Assembly (NCBI RefSeq): GCF_007748115.1 | Contig: NZ_CP036289.1 | Coordinates: 1,736,001 to 1,800,000, forward strand | Reading direction: 5' to 3' | DNA length: 64,000 nt | From: Bremerella volcania | GTDB taxonomy: Bacteria; Planctomycetota; Planctomycetia; Pirellulales; Pirellulaceae | Part shown: piece by piece, positions 41,346 through 50,660 of the stretch | Layout: each line of letters opens with the position of its first letter | How positions within the stretch are numbered: the first letter of the stretch is position 1 | Program-made: the position numbers and the translations under genes | The notes under the pieces: generated by a model | Database searches by the model: none | Seen by the model: only the letters and a program-made list of their open reading frames with translations | What the model was told of the DNA's origin: nothing

Positions 41346-43700
41346 ATGAACCGACCAACAAGTTCTCTCATCGCATTGGGTATCATCTGGCTGAGCGTTC
41401 CGGCGGCGGCCTGGGGTACGATCGTGGAACTCAAAAACGGAATGCGGCTGGAGGGCTCGGTCGGCAAGATCGCCAGCATGAGTGACGACCCGCTCAAAAC
41501 ACCCACCGCCGGTGCGGTCGACAATCAGTTGATCGTCCTGGTCGACAACGATTTGAAACGCACGTTCGTCTCAACCTACCAGGTTCAAGACGTCCAAGAG
41601 GCGGCCCCCACGCCGGTCGAACGCATCAAGATCGATCAGCGCGTGGCGACCTCGGGGCGTAGCGTGCATGCGGTCGGGGAAGGAATCCGCGTGACTCCGT
41701 GGGATGAATACGGACGACGAATCTATTCGATGCAAACGGCCCGCGGCCCGGTCGACGTCATCCAAGGCATCACCGAGATCACGCCCCAGTGGACGCGCGT
41801 GGAAGGGCTGATGGCCGACAGCCCCTATGTGTGGGACATGCGAATTCGCACCAGCAGCATTCCACGCGACAAGCTCAGCGAGATCCTCATGCGGCGGATC
41901 GACGCCAAGGATTCCGCCCAGCGTCTGCAGATCGTGCGGCTTTACCTCCAGGCCGAACGCTACCGCGACGCGGCTGCGGAGTTGTCAGCGTTGATGAATG
42001 ACTTCGAAGACTTGAAAAAGCAGTTCGGCAAGCAGTACGACGAACTGATTCAGCTGAGCGCCACCACGCTGATCGACGAGGTCGAACTCCGCAAGGAGAC
42101 GGGGCAGCACAACTTGGCCTATGGCATGTTGAACAAGTTTCCCGGCGACAAAGTTGCCAGTTCGACGCTGCTGAAGGTGAAGTCGATGCTCACCGAGTAC
42201 CAGACCGCCTACGAGCGCCGCGACAAGATGTTTACGCTGCTGAAAGAACATCTGGAAGCGTTTGCCGACCCTGCCCAGAAGCCGATCGTCGAAGCGGCGA
42301 TCGCCGAGATGGAAGCCGAGTTGAACATCAACAATATGGATCGGCTGGGCCCCTACCTGCGACTTTCCGACGACCCATCGCTGAAGGTCGACGAAAAGCT
42401 GGCACTAGCCATCAGTGGTTGGATTCTCGGTCCAAACAGTTCTCAGGAAAATCTGGTGGTCGCGTTGAGCGTATTCCAGGCTCGTGATCTGGTCAGCGAA
42501 TACGTCAGTAACCGAAACGACGTCGATCGAAGGGCCATTCTCGAAAAGCTGAAGGGGATGGAAGGTGGCACGCCGTTGTATGTCGCCAAGATCTTGCAGT
42601 TCATGAAACCGCCCCTGGGCAATGCCGAGCCGGAGACCGCTTCCGAGATCCCCGGCTATTACCTGATGCGTGTGCCTGGCGTGCCGGGGCGATCCGATTT
42701 CTTCTACTACGTTCAATTGCCGCAAGGGTACGATCCTTACCGCAAGTATCCCACGGTCGTGACTTTGCACGGGGCCGGTACCACCGCCGAACAGCAGATC
42801 GACTGGTGGGCTGGCTCGCATAGCGAGAAGGCCAAGATCCGTACCGGCCAGGCTGCCCGTAACGGGTATATCGTGATCGCCCCGATGTGGGCCGAAGAGC
42901 ACCAGTTTGAATACAACTACTCTGCCTACGAGCATGCGGCGGTCTTGTTCAGCTTGCGGCACGCCCTGCGTCACTTCTCGATCGATACCGATAAGGTATT
43001 CCTCAGCGGGCATTCGATGGGGGGGGACGCGGCGTGGGATATCGGCCTGGCCCATCCCGATCTGTGGGCTGGCGTCATTCCGATCGTCGCCAAGGCGGAT
43101 AAGTACGTGGCCCGGTACTGGGAGAATGCCCGGAACGTTCCGTTGTACTTCGTCGGCGGGGAACTCGACGGGAACAAACGCGAGGTCAATTCCCGCGACT
43201 TCGACCGCTACCTGACCAAAACGAATTTCGACACAACGATCGTCGAGTACCGCGGACGCGGGCACGAGCATTTCCAGGACGAGATTCAGGACATTTTTCG
43301 CTGGATGGACGTCCACAAACGGGTGTTCTTCCCGAAGGAGTTCGAGGTCGTTTCGATGCGGCCGTGGGACAACTTCTTCTATTGGCTGGAAGTGAACGAC
43401 TTCCCCGAGCGCAGCCTGGTGCTGCCGGCCAACTATCCCGAGCCGAAGAAGTCGCCGGTCAAGATCACCGCGAAAGTGCTGGCTACCAACGGCGTGCTGG
43501 TCAACAGCGGCACCGGCAAGGCGAACATCTATCTGACGCCGGATATAGTGAACTTCGACGAGCGAATGACCGTGACCTACGACGGCAGGAACTACGGCAA
43601 CGGCGTGACGCCTTCGACCGAGGTGATGCTGGAAGACGCACGCACCCGAGCCGACCGTTTGCACCCGTTCTGGGCGAAGGTGGATACGAACGATAGGTAG
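41346..43700 (+). CDS. Secreted alpha/beta hydrolase with N-terminal tetratrico-like region
   Basis: 784 aa. A signal peptide (LIALGIIWLSVPAAAWG) leads to a short beta segment (TIVELKNGMRLEGSVGKIAS) resembling an SHD1-like or membrane-associated beta domain. A helical region (~160-430) follows, then a hydrolase domain (~470-680): TVVTLHGAGTTAEQQIDWWA, VFLSGHSMGGDAAWDI (Ser nucleophile in GHSMGG), GGELDGN (Asp) and RGRGHEHFQDE (His). The domain type is that of planctomycete dienelactone-hydrolase/prolyl-oligopeptidase-like secreted enzymes. The substrate is unknown. The ATG at 41346 fits the signal peptide. Confidence 0.85.
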   Translation: MNRPTSSLIALGIIWLSVPAAAWGTIVELKNGMRLEGSVGKIASMSDDPLKTPTAGAVDNQLIVLVDNDLKRTFVSTYQVQDVQEAAPTPVERIKIDQRVATSGRSVHAVGEGIRVTPWDEYGRRIYSMQTARGPVDVIQGITEITPQWTRVEGLMADSPYVWDMRIRTSSIPRDKLSEILMRRIDAKDSAQRLQIVRLYLQAERYRDAAAELSALMNDFEDLKKQFGKQYDELIQLSATTLIDEVELRKETGQHNLAYGMLNKFPGDKVASSTLLKVKSMLTEYQTAYERRDKMFTLLKEHLEAFADPAQKPIVEAAIAEMEAELNINNMDRLGPYLRLSDDPSLKVDEKLALAISGWILGPNSSQENLVVALSVFQARDLVSEYVSNRNDVDRRAILEKLKGMEGGTPLYVAKILQFMKPPLGNAEPETASEIPGYYLMRVPGVPGRSDFFYYVQLPQGYDPYRKYPTVVTLHGAGTTAEQQIDWWAGSHSEKAKIRTGQAARNGYIVIAPMWAEEHQFEYNYSAYEHAAVLFSLRHALRHFSIDTDKVFLSGHSMGGDAAWDIGLAHPDLWAGVIPIVAKADKYVARYWENARNVPLYFVGGELDGNKREVNSRDFDRYLTKTNFDTTIVEYRGRGHEHFQDEIQDIFRWMDVHKRVFFPKEFEVVSMRPWDNFFYWLEVNDFPERSLVLPANYPEPKKSPVKITAKVLATNGVLVNSGTGKANIYLTPDIVNFDERMTVTYDGRNYGNGVTPSTEVMLEDARTRADRLHPFWAKVDTNDR

Positions 43701-44303
43701 TTACTGGTTCGGATCTTCGTCGATTTTAACTTCTTCGAATAGCCTGCGGAGGAGATCAGCGACTTTGAGCTGAGACGCAATTTCGTTTAGATAGTGTTGC
43801 TCAAGCCGTTCACAATTGTTCCTGGCTAACATCGAGACATCGTTCCACTGTCGTTCGGAAACCTCGTTTCCTTCACGATACCAGAGCAACTTGGCGAGAA
43901 TGATATCTTCCAGCGATGCGATTGGCACGCAGACCTGTTGCTCTTCGTCCAATTCGCCCGTTTTGGCACGGGCGAATGCGGAACGGTCAAACTCGCGATT
44001 CTGATTGACGAAAACATCCACTTTGAATCCCGTTTCAAGGTGAATCAAATTGAAGCAGGAGCGACCCGAAACGGCTTGTCTGATCGTGCCCTCGACAGCG
44101 TAGAATTCAGCCGAGACGAGAGAGAAAAAAGGCGTTACCTGCTGTTCTTTAATGTCGACAACTAAATCAACATCGATAGTGCTACGTGGAACCCCATGAA
44201 AAGAACTCGCAACGCTTCCTCCGATGAAGTACGGAATGTGTAACGAATCCAACGCCGCAGTTACTGAGCGGATCGTTACGATGAGGTCATTTGAAACGCT
44301 CAA
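43701..44303 (-). CDS. Nucleotidyltransferase-fold protein (AbiEii/MNT-like)
   Basis: 200 aa. IPYFIGGSVASSFHGVPRST followed by IDVDLVVDI gives the nucleotidyltransferase core: GGSxA glycine loop and the DxD metal pair. KVDVFVNQ supplies the third acidic residue. EDIILAKLLWYREGNEVSER and QWNDVSML form the following helices of AbiEii/DUF6036-like proteins. The TTG start at 44303 lies 4 nt after the stop of the small gene upstream, so the two form an operon. Such pairs are candidates for toxin-antitoxin or nucleic-acid-modifying modules; the activity is unproven. Confidence 0.85.
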   Translation of the reverse strand: MSVSNDLIVTIRSVTAALDSLHIPYFIGGSVASSFHGVPRSTIDVDLVVDIKEQQVTPFFSLVSAEFYAVEGTIRQAVSGRSCFNLIHLETGFKVDVFVNQNREFDRSAFARAKTGELDEEQQVCVPIASLEDIILAKLLWYREGNEVSERQWNDVSMLARNNCERLEQHYLNEIASQLKVADLLRRLFEEVKIDEDPNQ

Positions 44304-44307
44304 GCGG

Positions 44308-44559
44308 TCACTTTGTTTTCAAATAGGACTCGACGGCCCGAGCTAAGTTCGGCCCATAATTCTGTTCGATAAACATCAGCACGACTTGCTGCTCCGTGAA
44401 TTCCGGATGTTGGCGGCGGATGGCAGCTTTCGACATCGCAATGACCTGCCCGCTGAGAGAAATCGCCTTGGCGACGCGCTGCTGGCCGGTCATATTGCGG
44501 AAGAGGTTCAATTGAACCTCGAGAGCTTCGGGATGCGTATCGGCCGCGTAAGGCGTCAT
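44308..44559 (-). CDS. Small conserved partner of the nucleotidyltransferase
   Basis: 83 aa, helical, without HTH or membrane segment. It begins TPYAADTHPEALEVQLNLFR, then RVAKAISLSGQVIAMSKAAI, then RRQHPEFTEQQVVLMFIEQN and YGPNLARAV. I recall this layout from small proteins encoded directly upstream of nucleotidyltransferase genes in cyanobacteria and planctomycetes. GGAG lies 7 nt before the ATG at 44559. It may be the antitoxin or specificity partner of the downstream gene. Confidence 0.75.
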   Translation of the reverse strand: MTPYAADTHPEALEVQLNLFRNMTGQQRVAKAISLSGQVIAMSKAAIRRQHPEFTEQQVVLMFIEQNYGPNLARAVESYLKTK

Positions 44560-44652
44560 CGGCAACTCCAAATGAGCGTTGGCTGGATGGACGAATTCTA
44601 CCGATAACGCCTAAAGTCAACAAGTTTTATACGCACCCGGTTGAACGTGATC

Positions 44653-46332
44653 TTACTCGTCAGTCACACAACCTTCCGAGGCGCTCTTCACGTTCTTGAT
44701 GTACTTGTAGAGCGTGCCGCGTTTGACCTTGTATGGGGGAGCGGTCCAGGCGGCTTTGCGTTTGGCTAGTTCTTCCTCAGGGACTTCCAGATCGATCACG
44801 CGCTTGTCGGCATCGATGGTGATGACGTCGCCGTCCTGGGCTAAGGCGATCGGGCCGCCCACTTGGGCTTCGGGGGTGATGTGACCCACGATGAAGCCGT
44901 GCGAACCGCCAGAGAAGCGGCCGTCGGTGAGCAGAGCCACGTCGGCCCCCAGACCGGCACCCATGATGGCCGAGGTGGGGGTCAGCATTTCCGGCATGCC
45001 AGGCCCCCCCTTGGGACCTTCGTAGCGAATGACGACCACGTCTCCTTTGACGATCTTCTTGTCTTCCAAGGCATGCAGCATGTCTTCTTCGGAGTCGAAC
45101 ACCTTGGCCGGGCCTCTGAACTGAAGCCCTTCCTTGCCGGTGATCTTGGCGACCGCCCCTTCAGGAGCCAGGGTGCCAAAGAGCATCTGCAGGTGGCCGG
45201 TCTTCTTGATCGGGTTCGACAAGGTGTGGACGATATCCTGGCCTTCGGTCAGGTCGGCCGTTTCGGCGCAGTTTTCGGCAAGCGTCTTGCCGGTGACGGT
45301 CAAACAGTCACCGTTCAAAAGGCCTTCCTTCAAGAGGTACTTCATCACGCCGGGGGTCCCGCCGATCTTGTGCAGGTCTTCTTGCACGTACTTGCCGCTG
45401 GGCTTGAAGTCGGCCAGCATCGGCACGCGGTCGCTGACGGCTTGCCAGTCTTCCAGCCCCAGGTCGATGTCGACGCTGCGGGCCATGGCAATCAAGTGGA
45501 GCACGGCGTTGGTCGAACCCCCCAAGGCCATCACGATGACCATGGCGTTTTCAAACGCTTCACGCGTCATGATGTCGCGCGGCTTGATGTCTTTTTCCAG
45601 CAGGTTACGAATGGCGGCACCGGCTCGGTGGCACTCGTCGATCTTGCCGGGGTCTTCGGCCGGGATGCTGGCCGAGAAAGGAAGCGACATGCCTAATGCT
45701 TCGATTGCCGAAGCCATGGTGTTGGCCGTGTACATCCCGCCGCAAGCACCGGCACCTGGGCACGACTTGCGAACGATCTCTTTGCGTTCGTCTTCGGTGA
45801 TCGTGCCAGCGAGGAATTGGCCGTAGCACTGAAACGCCGAAACGACGTCCAGCTTATCGCCGTTACGATGACCGGGCTTGATGGTCCCGCCGTAAACCAT
45901 CAGGGCAGGGCGGTTCAGGCGACCCATCGCGATCAAACAGCCAGGCATGTTCTTATCGCAGCCGGGGATGGCAACCAACGCGTCGTACCACTGGCCCCCC
46001 ATGATCGTTTCGATCGAGTCGGCGATCAGGTCGCGGGACTGCAACGAGAAGCTCATCCCTTCGGTACCCATCGAGATCCCATCGCTCACGCCGATGGTAT
46101 TGAAACGCATGCCAACCAGGTCGGCGTCGACGACCCCTTTCTTGACCTCTTCACCCAGCTTGTTGAGGTGCATGTTGCAGGTATTGCCTTCGTACCAGAC
46201 GCTGCAGATGCCGACTTGAGCCTTTTGCATGTCTTCGTCGGTCATCCCTGTTCCATACAACATGGCCTGGGATGCACCTTGGCTTTTCGGTTGAGTGATG
46301 CGCGAGCTGTACTTGTTCAGGGGCTGGGACAC
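44653..46332 (-). CDS. ilvD: Dihydroxy-acid dehydratase
   Basis: 559 aa. It dehydrates 2,3-dihydroxy-3-methylbutanoate/pentanoate in valine, isoleucine and leucine synthesis. The cluster cysteines are Cys52 (NTCNMHLN), Cys125 ([10 protein letters not shown]) and Cys197 ([15 protein letters not shown]), the set of the [2Fe-2S] IlvD type. [20 protein letters not shown] near the C-terminus carries the catalytic Ser region. The GTG start at 46332 follows AGGAACT. Length is normal. No other ilv genes lie nearby. Confidence 0.96.
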   Translation of the reverse strand: MSQPLNKYSSRITQPKSQGASQAMLYGTGMTDEDMQKAQVGICSVWYEGNTCNMHLNKLGEEVKKGVVDADLVGMRFNTIGVSDGISMGTEGMSFSLQSRDLIADSIETIMGGQWYDALVAIPGCDKNMPGCLIAMGRLNRPALMVYGGTIKPGHRNGDKLDVVSAFQCYGQFLAGTITEDERKEIVRKSCPGAGACGGMYTANTMASAIEALGMSLPFSASIPAEDPGKIDECHRAGAAIRNLLEKDIKPRDIMTREAFENAMVIVMALGGSTNAVLHLIAMARSVDIDLGLEDWQAVSDRVPMLADFKPSGKYVQEDLHKIGGTPGVMKYLLKEGLLNGDCLTVTGKTLAENCAETADLTEGQDIVHTLSNPIKKTGHLQMLFGTLAPEGAVAKITGKEGLQFRGPAKVFDSEEDMLHALEDKKIVKGDVVVIRYEGPKGGPGMPEMLTPTSAIMGAGLGADVALLTDGRFSGGSHGFIVGHITPEAQVGGPIALAQDGDVITIDADKRVIDLEVPEEELAKRKAAWTAPPYKVKRGTLYKYIKNVKSASEGCVTDE

Positions 46333-46567
46333 GCGAAAGTTCCTGCTTCATACTAGAGGGGCGAGAGTCATCAATAAGGAATCCGTTATTCTAGCCAGAC
46401 AAGCGAAATGCTGCCAGGATCGCTAGGAATTGCGGAAAAACTGCCTTAACCATGCAAATACCGGCAATTCTGCTCTGACTTGAGGCGTGTCCTTGAGGTA
46501 AAATTAGTGGTTAGGCCAACCCCTTACAACTCATCCGTGCGACCCACCTCGGGAGCCCACCGCGAGT

Positions 46568-47203
46568 ATGAAAATCAACTTTCTGCTTCTTGTCTGCCTG
46601 TTGACGTTGGGCAGTGCCTCGATCGTCGCTGCCGAGACTGACGAAGATTTACTGTTCAATCAAGATTCCTTCGCCGGTTGGGAGGGAAATCTCGACTGGT
46701 TCCGGATCGAGAACGGCGCCGTCGTGGCCGGACGTTTGGATCAAGATATCCCACGCAATGAGTTCCTCTGCACCGAGCAAGAGTTCGCCGACTTCGAGCT
46801 GACCCTCGAGGCGAAGCTGGTGGGGGACGGCAAGAATGCCGGCGTTCAGTTCCGCAGCAAGCGTATCCCGGACCACCATGAAGTGATCGGCTATCAGTGC
46901 GACATGGGCTGGCAGGGAGACAAGCCAATTTGGGGCGCTTTGTACGATGAGTCACGTCGTCGCAAGTTCCTGGCGGAAGGAGACCCGGAAAAGGTCAAGC
47001 AGGCGATCGCCGGCAAGGAATACGTCCCGCTGAAGATTCGAGCCCAGGGCAAGCACATTCAAATCTGGGTGGGGGACGTCAAAACGGTCGATTATCATGA
47101 GCAGGACGACAACATTCCCCAGTCCGGCATCATCGGTTTGCAGATTCATTCCGGGCCAAAGTGCGAAGCGTGGTATCGCAACATTCGTTTGAAGAAGTTA
47201 TAA
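46568..47203 (+). CDS. DUF1080 (3-keto-disaccharide hydrolase-like) secreted protein
   Basis: 211 aa. A signal peptide (INFLLLVCLLTLGSASIVAA) is followed by a single concanavalin-like sandwich domain: LLFNQDSFAGWEGNLDWFRI, EFADFELTLEAKLVGDGKNA, GVQFRSKRIPDHHEVIGYQC, and SGIIGLQIHSGPKCEAWYRN. This is the DUF1080 pattern, common in planctomycetes with sugar-processing oxidoreductases. It probably acts on glycans outside the cytoplasm. It precedes a HAD gene by 12 bp in the same direction. Confidence 0.9.
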   Translation: MKINFLLLVCLLTLGSASIVAAETDEDLLFNQDSFAGWEGNLDWFRIENGAVVAGRLDQDIPRNEFLCTEQEFADFELTLEAKLVGDGKNAGVQFRSKRIPDHHEVIGYQCDMGWQGDKPIWGALYDESRRRKFLAEGDPEKVKQAIAGKEYVPLKIRAQGKHIQIWVGDVKTVDYHEQDDNIPQSGIIGLQIHSGPKCEAWYRNIRLKKL

Positions 47204-47215
47204 GCAGCGGCGGAA

Positions 47216-47836
47216 ATGAGTTCCCCCCTCGAGTTCTTTTACTTCGATCTCGGTAAGGTTCTGCTCGACTTCGATCATGAGATCGCGTGTCGACAGATGG
47301 CGGATGTTCTAGGAACGACCGCGGAAACGATTCGCACCGACGTCTTTCACTCTGGCGAGCAGTGGAAGTACGAACGGGGCGAGATCACCACGCTCCAGCT
47401 GCATCGCTGGTTATGCGATCGGTACGACGTGGAGGCCAAGCTGGAAGACGTTTGCCACGCCGCATCGCACATCTTCCATCCGATTCCCGGCACCATTGAG
47501 ATTGCCGCAGGCTTGCACGCCGCCGGTCACCAGTTGGGGATCCTTTCCAACACGTGCGATGCCCACTGGGAATATTGCCTGGGCAGACCGTTTCCCTTTC
47601 TCAACGATTTCTTTCCCATTCACGCGTTAAGCTTTCGGCTGGGGACCATGAAGCCCGATCCGGAGATATACCGCAAAGCGGCCGCGTTGTGTGGCGTTTC
47701 GCCCGAAAAGATCTTCTTTGTGGACGATCGTGAGGAAAATGTCGCCGGTGCGGCTGGTGCCGGTTATGACGCCGTCTTATTCACGGGCGCGGCGGATTTG
47801 AGCGAAGCTTTGACCGCTCGAGGTGTTCGTTTTTAA
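47216..47836 (+). CDS. HAD-superfamily hydrolase, subfamily IA (YihX-like)
   Basis: 206 aa. It begins FFYFDLGKVLLDFDHEIACR, where Asp replaces the usual FDxDGTL signature: FDLGKVL keeps Asp11 but has Gly in place of the second Asp. YihX-like phosphatases show a similar FDLGGVL/FDLGKVL motif. LGILSNTCDAHWEY is motif II, and GTMKPDPEIYRKAAALCGVS with IFFVDDREENVAGAAGAG are motifs III and IV. Probably a sugar-phosphate phosphatase. It lies 12 bp after the DUF1080 gene, so co-transcription is likely. Confidence 0.88.
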   Translation: MSSPLEFFYFDLGKVLLDFDHEIACRQMADVLGTTAETIRTDVFHSGEQWKYERGEITTLQLHRWLCDRYDVEAKLEDVCHAASHIFHPIPGTIEIAAGLHAAGHQLGILSNTCDAHWEYCLGRPFPFLNDFFPIHALSFRLGTMKPDPEIYRKAAALCGVSPEKIFFVDDREENVAGAAGAGYDAVLFTGAADLSEALTARGVRF

Positions 47837-47962
47837 GCGGATGGCCGTTACAAACCACCCGTAAGTCTTGGACTTCTCTCGGTTGTCGACTTGCTGTGCG
47901 CAAATCACGTCCTACTCTTGTCAGGAATAGTTTTGTGCTTTGCAAGAAAAGTAGGGCAGGTA

Positions 47963-48427
47963 ATGACAACGACTTCATCTGGTTTTGAAAAACAAGTTCT
48001 TCATGTCGACGACGACGAGTCCTTCCTGAAGATCGCGAATCATCGCTTGATCAAGGAAGGCTACCAGGTCACGTCCATGGTCAGGCCGGAACATGCGCTG
48101 AAGCATCTTTTGAACACGAACTGCCGCGTCTGCATTCTCGATATCGATATGCCCCGCGTCACCGGTTTAGAGTTGCTGCAAGAGATCAAGGCCTACGATG
48201 GCGGTATTCAAGTCATCATGATGACTGGCCTGGTTTCGCAGATGACCGTACTCGAGTCGTTGCGAGGCGGGGCGGAAGCATGTTTCTTCAAGCCCATGCC
48301 TGATTTCACTCCGCTGTTAGAAGCATTGGACGCGACGTTCGTCAAAGCCGAGCGATGGTGGCGATGTCTGCATGAACTGAAGAATCGTCGAGCAAGCGAG
48401 TTGAGCGTTGCCCAGGCAACTCAGTGA
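47963..48427 (+). CDS. Single-domain response regulator
   Basis: 154 aa. A receiver domain with VLHVDDDESFLKIANHRL (acidic pocket Asp16-18), CILDIDMPRVTG (phospho-acceptor Asp60), VIMMTG and FFKPM (conserved Lys). No output domain follows, only ~25 basic/helical residues. The ATG at 47963 follows AGGGCAGG. It lies 49 bp upstream of cheA in the same direction, so it is probably phosphorylated by that kinase, although its architecture is that of a stand-alone CheY-like protein. Confidence 0.9.
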   Translation: MTTTSSGFEKQVLHVDDDESFLKIANHRLIKEGYQVTSMVRPEHALKHLLNTNCRVCILDIDMPRVTGLELLQEIKAYDGGIQVIMMTGLVSQMTVLESLRGGAEACFFKPMPDFTPLLEALDATFVKAERWWRCLHELKNRRASELSVAQATQ

Positions 48428-48476
48428 ATCTGAGCCTCCCAAGTAGCCGCTTCATCAGCAAAACACCGAGACTATC

Positions 48477-50660
48477 ATGACCACGACCGTAAATCCGAAC
48501 GACGAACTACTCTTGGCGTTCATCGATGAATCGCTCCACTCGATTCATGGGCTCGCCGACCAGATCACTGCTTATTTGCATGATCCGGCCAATGCCGATT
48601 CGATCAATGGCGTCTTTCGAACGGTCCATTCGATCAAGGGAAATGCCGGCTTCTTTGGTTTGTCGGTCGTCAAGAAGTTCGCCCACTCGGTCGAAAACAC
48701 GCTGGATGACATCCGCAATCAGAAGCTATCGCTGACGGAAGATCTGAACCGGGCCCTGATCGATTCGTTCGACCGAATCAATCGGCTTCTGCAGGAAGTC
48801 GAGCAGAACGAAATTCGCGAGGAGCTCGCGCCGGAAGATGTTTCGCTTCTGGAACGCATTACGGAATTGTCGCTCGAATCGGGAGGTGGATGCTCCGGCG
48901 AAGAAGCGCTGCTGAGGGAACTGCAGGGCCTGGCCGAAGAGATGAGTGCCGCTGGCTTTCCGGAATCGCTACGATGGTCTGAGAAACTGGCGCAGCTGAT
49001 CGGTGCTAACGAAGAAGAAGCCAATTCCGACGAAAGTTCAGCCATCGAGCCCAAGGATGTCCTGAAAGGACGTTTCGAGATTGCCGGAGAAGACGTCTCG
49101 CCGCTGGTTCATAGCGTGGCCGAGGCGTTTATCTGGCCAGAGGATGGCTCGTGGAGCGACGAACGTTCTGGCCTGGTGCTTGATCGACTGGCAGACTTCT
49201 CGATGGTGTGTCGCCTGCGTGGTAACAGCAGCGATCAGCAAAAGATTGAATCGGCCGTCAAGGACTTCAAGGTCATTTACGAAAGCCCGATTGGCATCGA
49301 CGAGGGGTTGTTGTCGGTCGTGTGGGCGAACGTGGCCCTGGTTATTGAGCGGTTCCACCCCGAAGAAGAACCGGTCGAGACCACCTCTGCATCCAAAGAA
49401 CCGAGCCCCGAAGCCGCCGCGCCGGAAACTCCGGCAGCCCAGCAAGCCAAACGCGCTCGCTCGATTCGCGTCAACGAAAACCATCTCGATCGTTTCCTCG
49501 ATGACGTCTCGGCATTGTTCATCACGTGTGAACGGCTGAAAGACGTTCAGTGCCGGATGGCCGTTTCGGAGACGATTGGCGAACTCGTGGAAGAACTCCG
49601 CCAAATCAACGTGACGTTCTCGACCCAGGCCAACGAACTGCAGAAGAGCGTCGTTTCGCTGCGTAAGGTGCCTGTGCGAGGCCTGCTGGCCAAGTTTCCT
49701 CCGATGGCTCGCAAGTTGGCCAGTGACTTTGGCAAGCAGATCGACGTACACATTGAAGGGGAAGAAGTCGAAGTCGACAAGTCGCTGATCGAAGATCTCG
49801 ATTCCCCGCTAACGCACATGATTCGCAACGTGGCGGACCATGCCATCGAAACGCCAGAGGAGCGGATCAAACGCGGCGTGGGCGAGGCCGGAAACTTGTG
49901 GATCAAGGCCGAAACAACGCGTACTCATGTCGTGATCACCATCCGGGACGATGGGCGCGGCATCGATGCCAGTCGCATTCGCCAGAAGGCCATCGACAAG
50001 AAGATCCTGCCGGTCGAACAGCTTCAGGCGATGCCCGACGCCGAGGTCATTGATTTGATTTTCCACCCTGGTTTTTCCACCGCGGAAAAGATCACCGACG
50101 TATCGGGCCGTGGCGTGGGCATGGACGTCGTGCGGACCACGATTCGCGATCACGATGGCGAGGTGCATGTCGAGTCGGCCGTCAATCAGGGAACCACGTT
50201 CACGATCGAAATACCGATTCGTCAAGCCGTGCTGGTGATCGAAGGTTTGCTGGTAGGCGTCAAAGAGGAACAGTTCGTCATCCCATTCGAGAACATCCGC
50301 GAAGTGATGGAAATCGGCTCCGACGAGATCAAAACGTGTCATGGTCAGCCGATGACCATCGTCCGTGGTGAAACCGTTTCGGTCGTGTCCTTGGCCGAGC
50401 AGATGGAACTTGATTCGTCCGGCCGTTGGGAAGAAAAGTCCCGGCACGCGGCCGTGCAGGTGGCCAGCAAGCAAGGTTCCGCATGTTTACTGGTTGATCG
50501 CGTGATCGGCAAGCGAAAAGTGGTGGTCAACGACCTGCAAAACGTGCTGGAAAACTGCAACCGGATCAGTGGCGTTGCCCAGCTAGGGGGCGGACACTTG
50601 TCGCTGGTGATCAGCGTTCCGGAAATCGTCAAATCGATGACGCCGAGCAGCGTGGTCTAG
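48477..50660 (+). CDS. cheA: Chemotaxis histidine kinase CheA
   Basis: 727 aa. An Hpt domain carries the phospho-acceptor His51 (TVHSIKGNAGFFG). A second, divergent helical region follows (~150-300), with no clear P2 domain. The dimerisation segment lies near residues 345-400. The HATPase region shows HMIRNVADHAIETPEERIKR (N-box), IRDDGRGIDASRIRQKAI (G1) and GFSTAEKITDVSGRGVGMDV (F/G2). A C-terminal CheW-like domain follows (VLVIEGLLVGVKEEQFVIPF). It autophosphorylates and passes phosphate to a receiver, probably the one encoded just upstream. No cheW, cheR or cheB lies nearby. Confidence 0.94.
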   Translation: MTTTVNPNDELLLAFIDESLHSIHGLADQITAYLHDPANADSINGVFRTVHSIKGNAGFFGLSVVKKFAHSVENTLDDIRNQKLSLTEDLNRALIDSFDRINRLLQEVEQNEIREELAPEDVSLLERITELSLESGGGCSGEEALLRELQGLAEEMSAAGFPESLRWSEKLAQLIGANEEEANSDESSAIEPKDVLKGRFEIAGEDVSPLVHSVAEAFIWPEDGSWSDERSGLVLDRLADFSMVCRLRGNSSDQQKIESAVKDFKVIYESPIGIDEGLLSVVWANVALVIERFHPEEEPVETTSASKEPSPEAAAPETPAAQQAKRARSIRVNENHLDRFLDDVSALFITCERLKDVQCRMAVSETIGELVEELRQINVTFSTQANELQKSVVSLRKVPVRGLLAKFPPMARKLASDFGKQIDVHIEGEEVEVDKSLIEDLDSPLTHMIRNVADHAIETPEERIKRGVGEAGNLWIKAETTRTHVVITIRDDGRGIDASRIRQKAIDKKILPVEQLQAMPDAEVIDLIFHPGFSTAEKITDVSGRGVGMDVVRTTIRDHDGEVHVESAVNQGTTFTIEIPIRQAVLVIEGLLVGVKEEQFVIPFENIREVMEIGSDEIKTCHGQPMTIVRGETVSVVSLAEQMELDSSGRWEEKSRHAAVQVASKQGSACLLVDRVIGKRKVVVNDLQNVLENCNRISGVAQLGGGHLSLVISVPEIVKSMTPSSVV

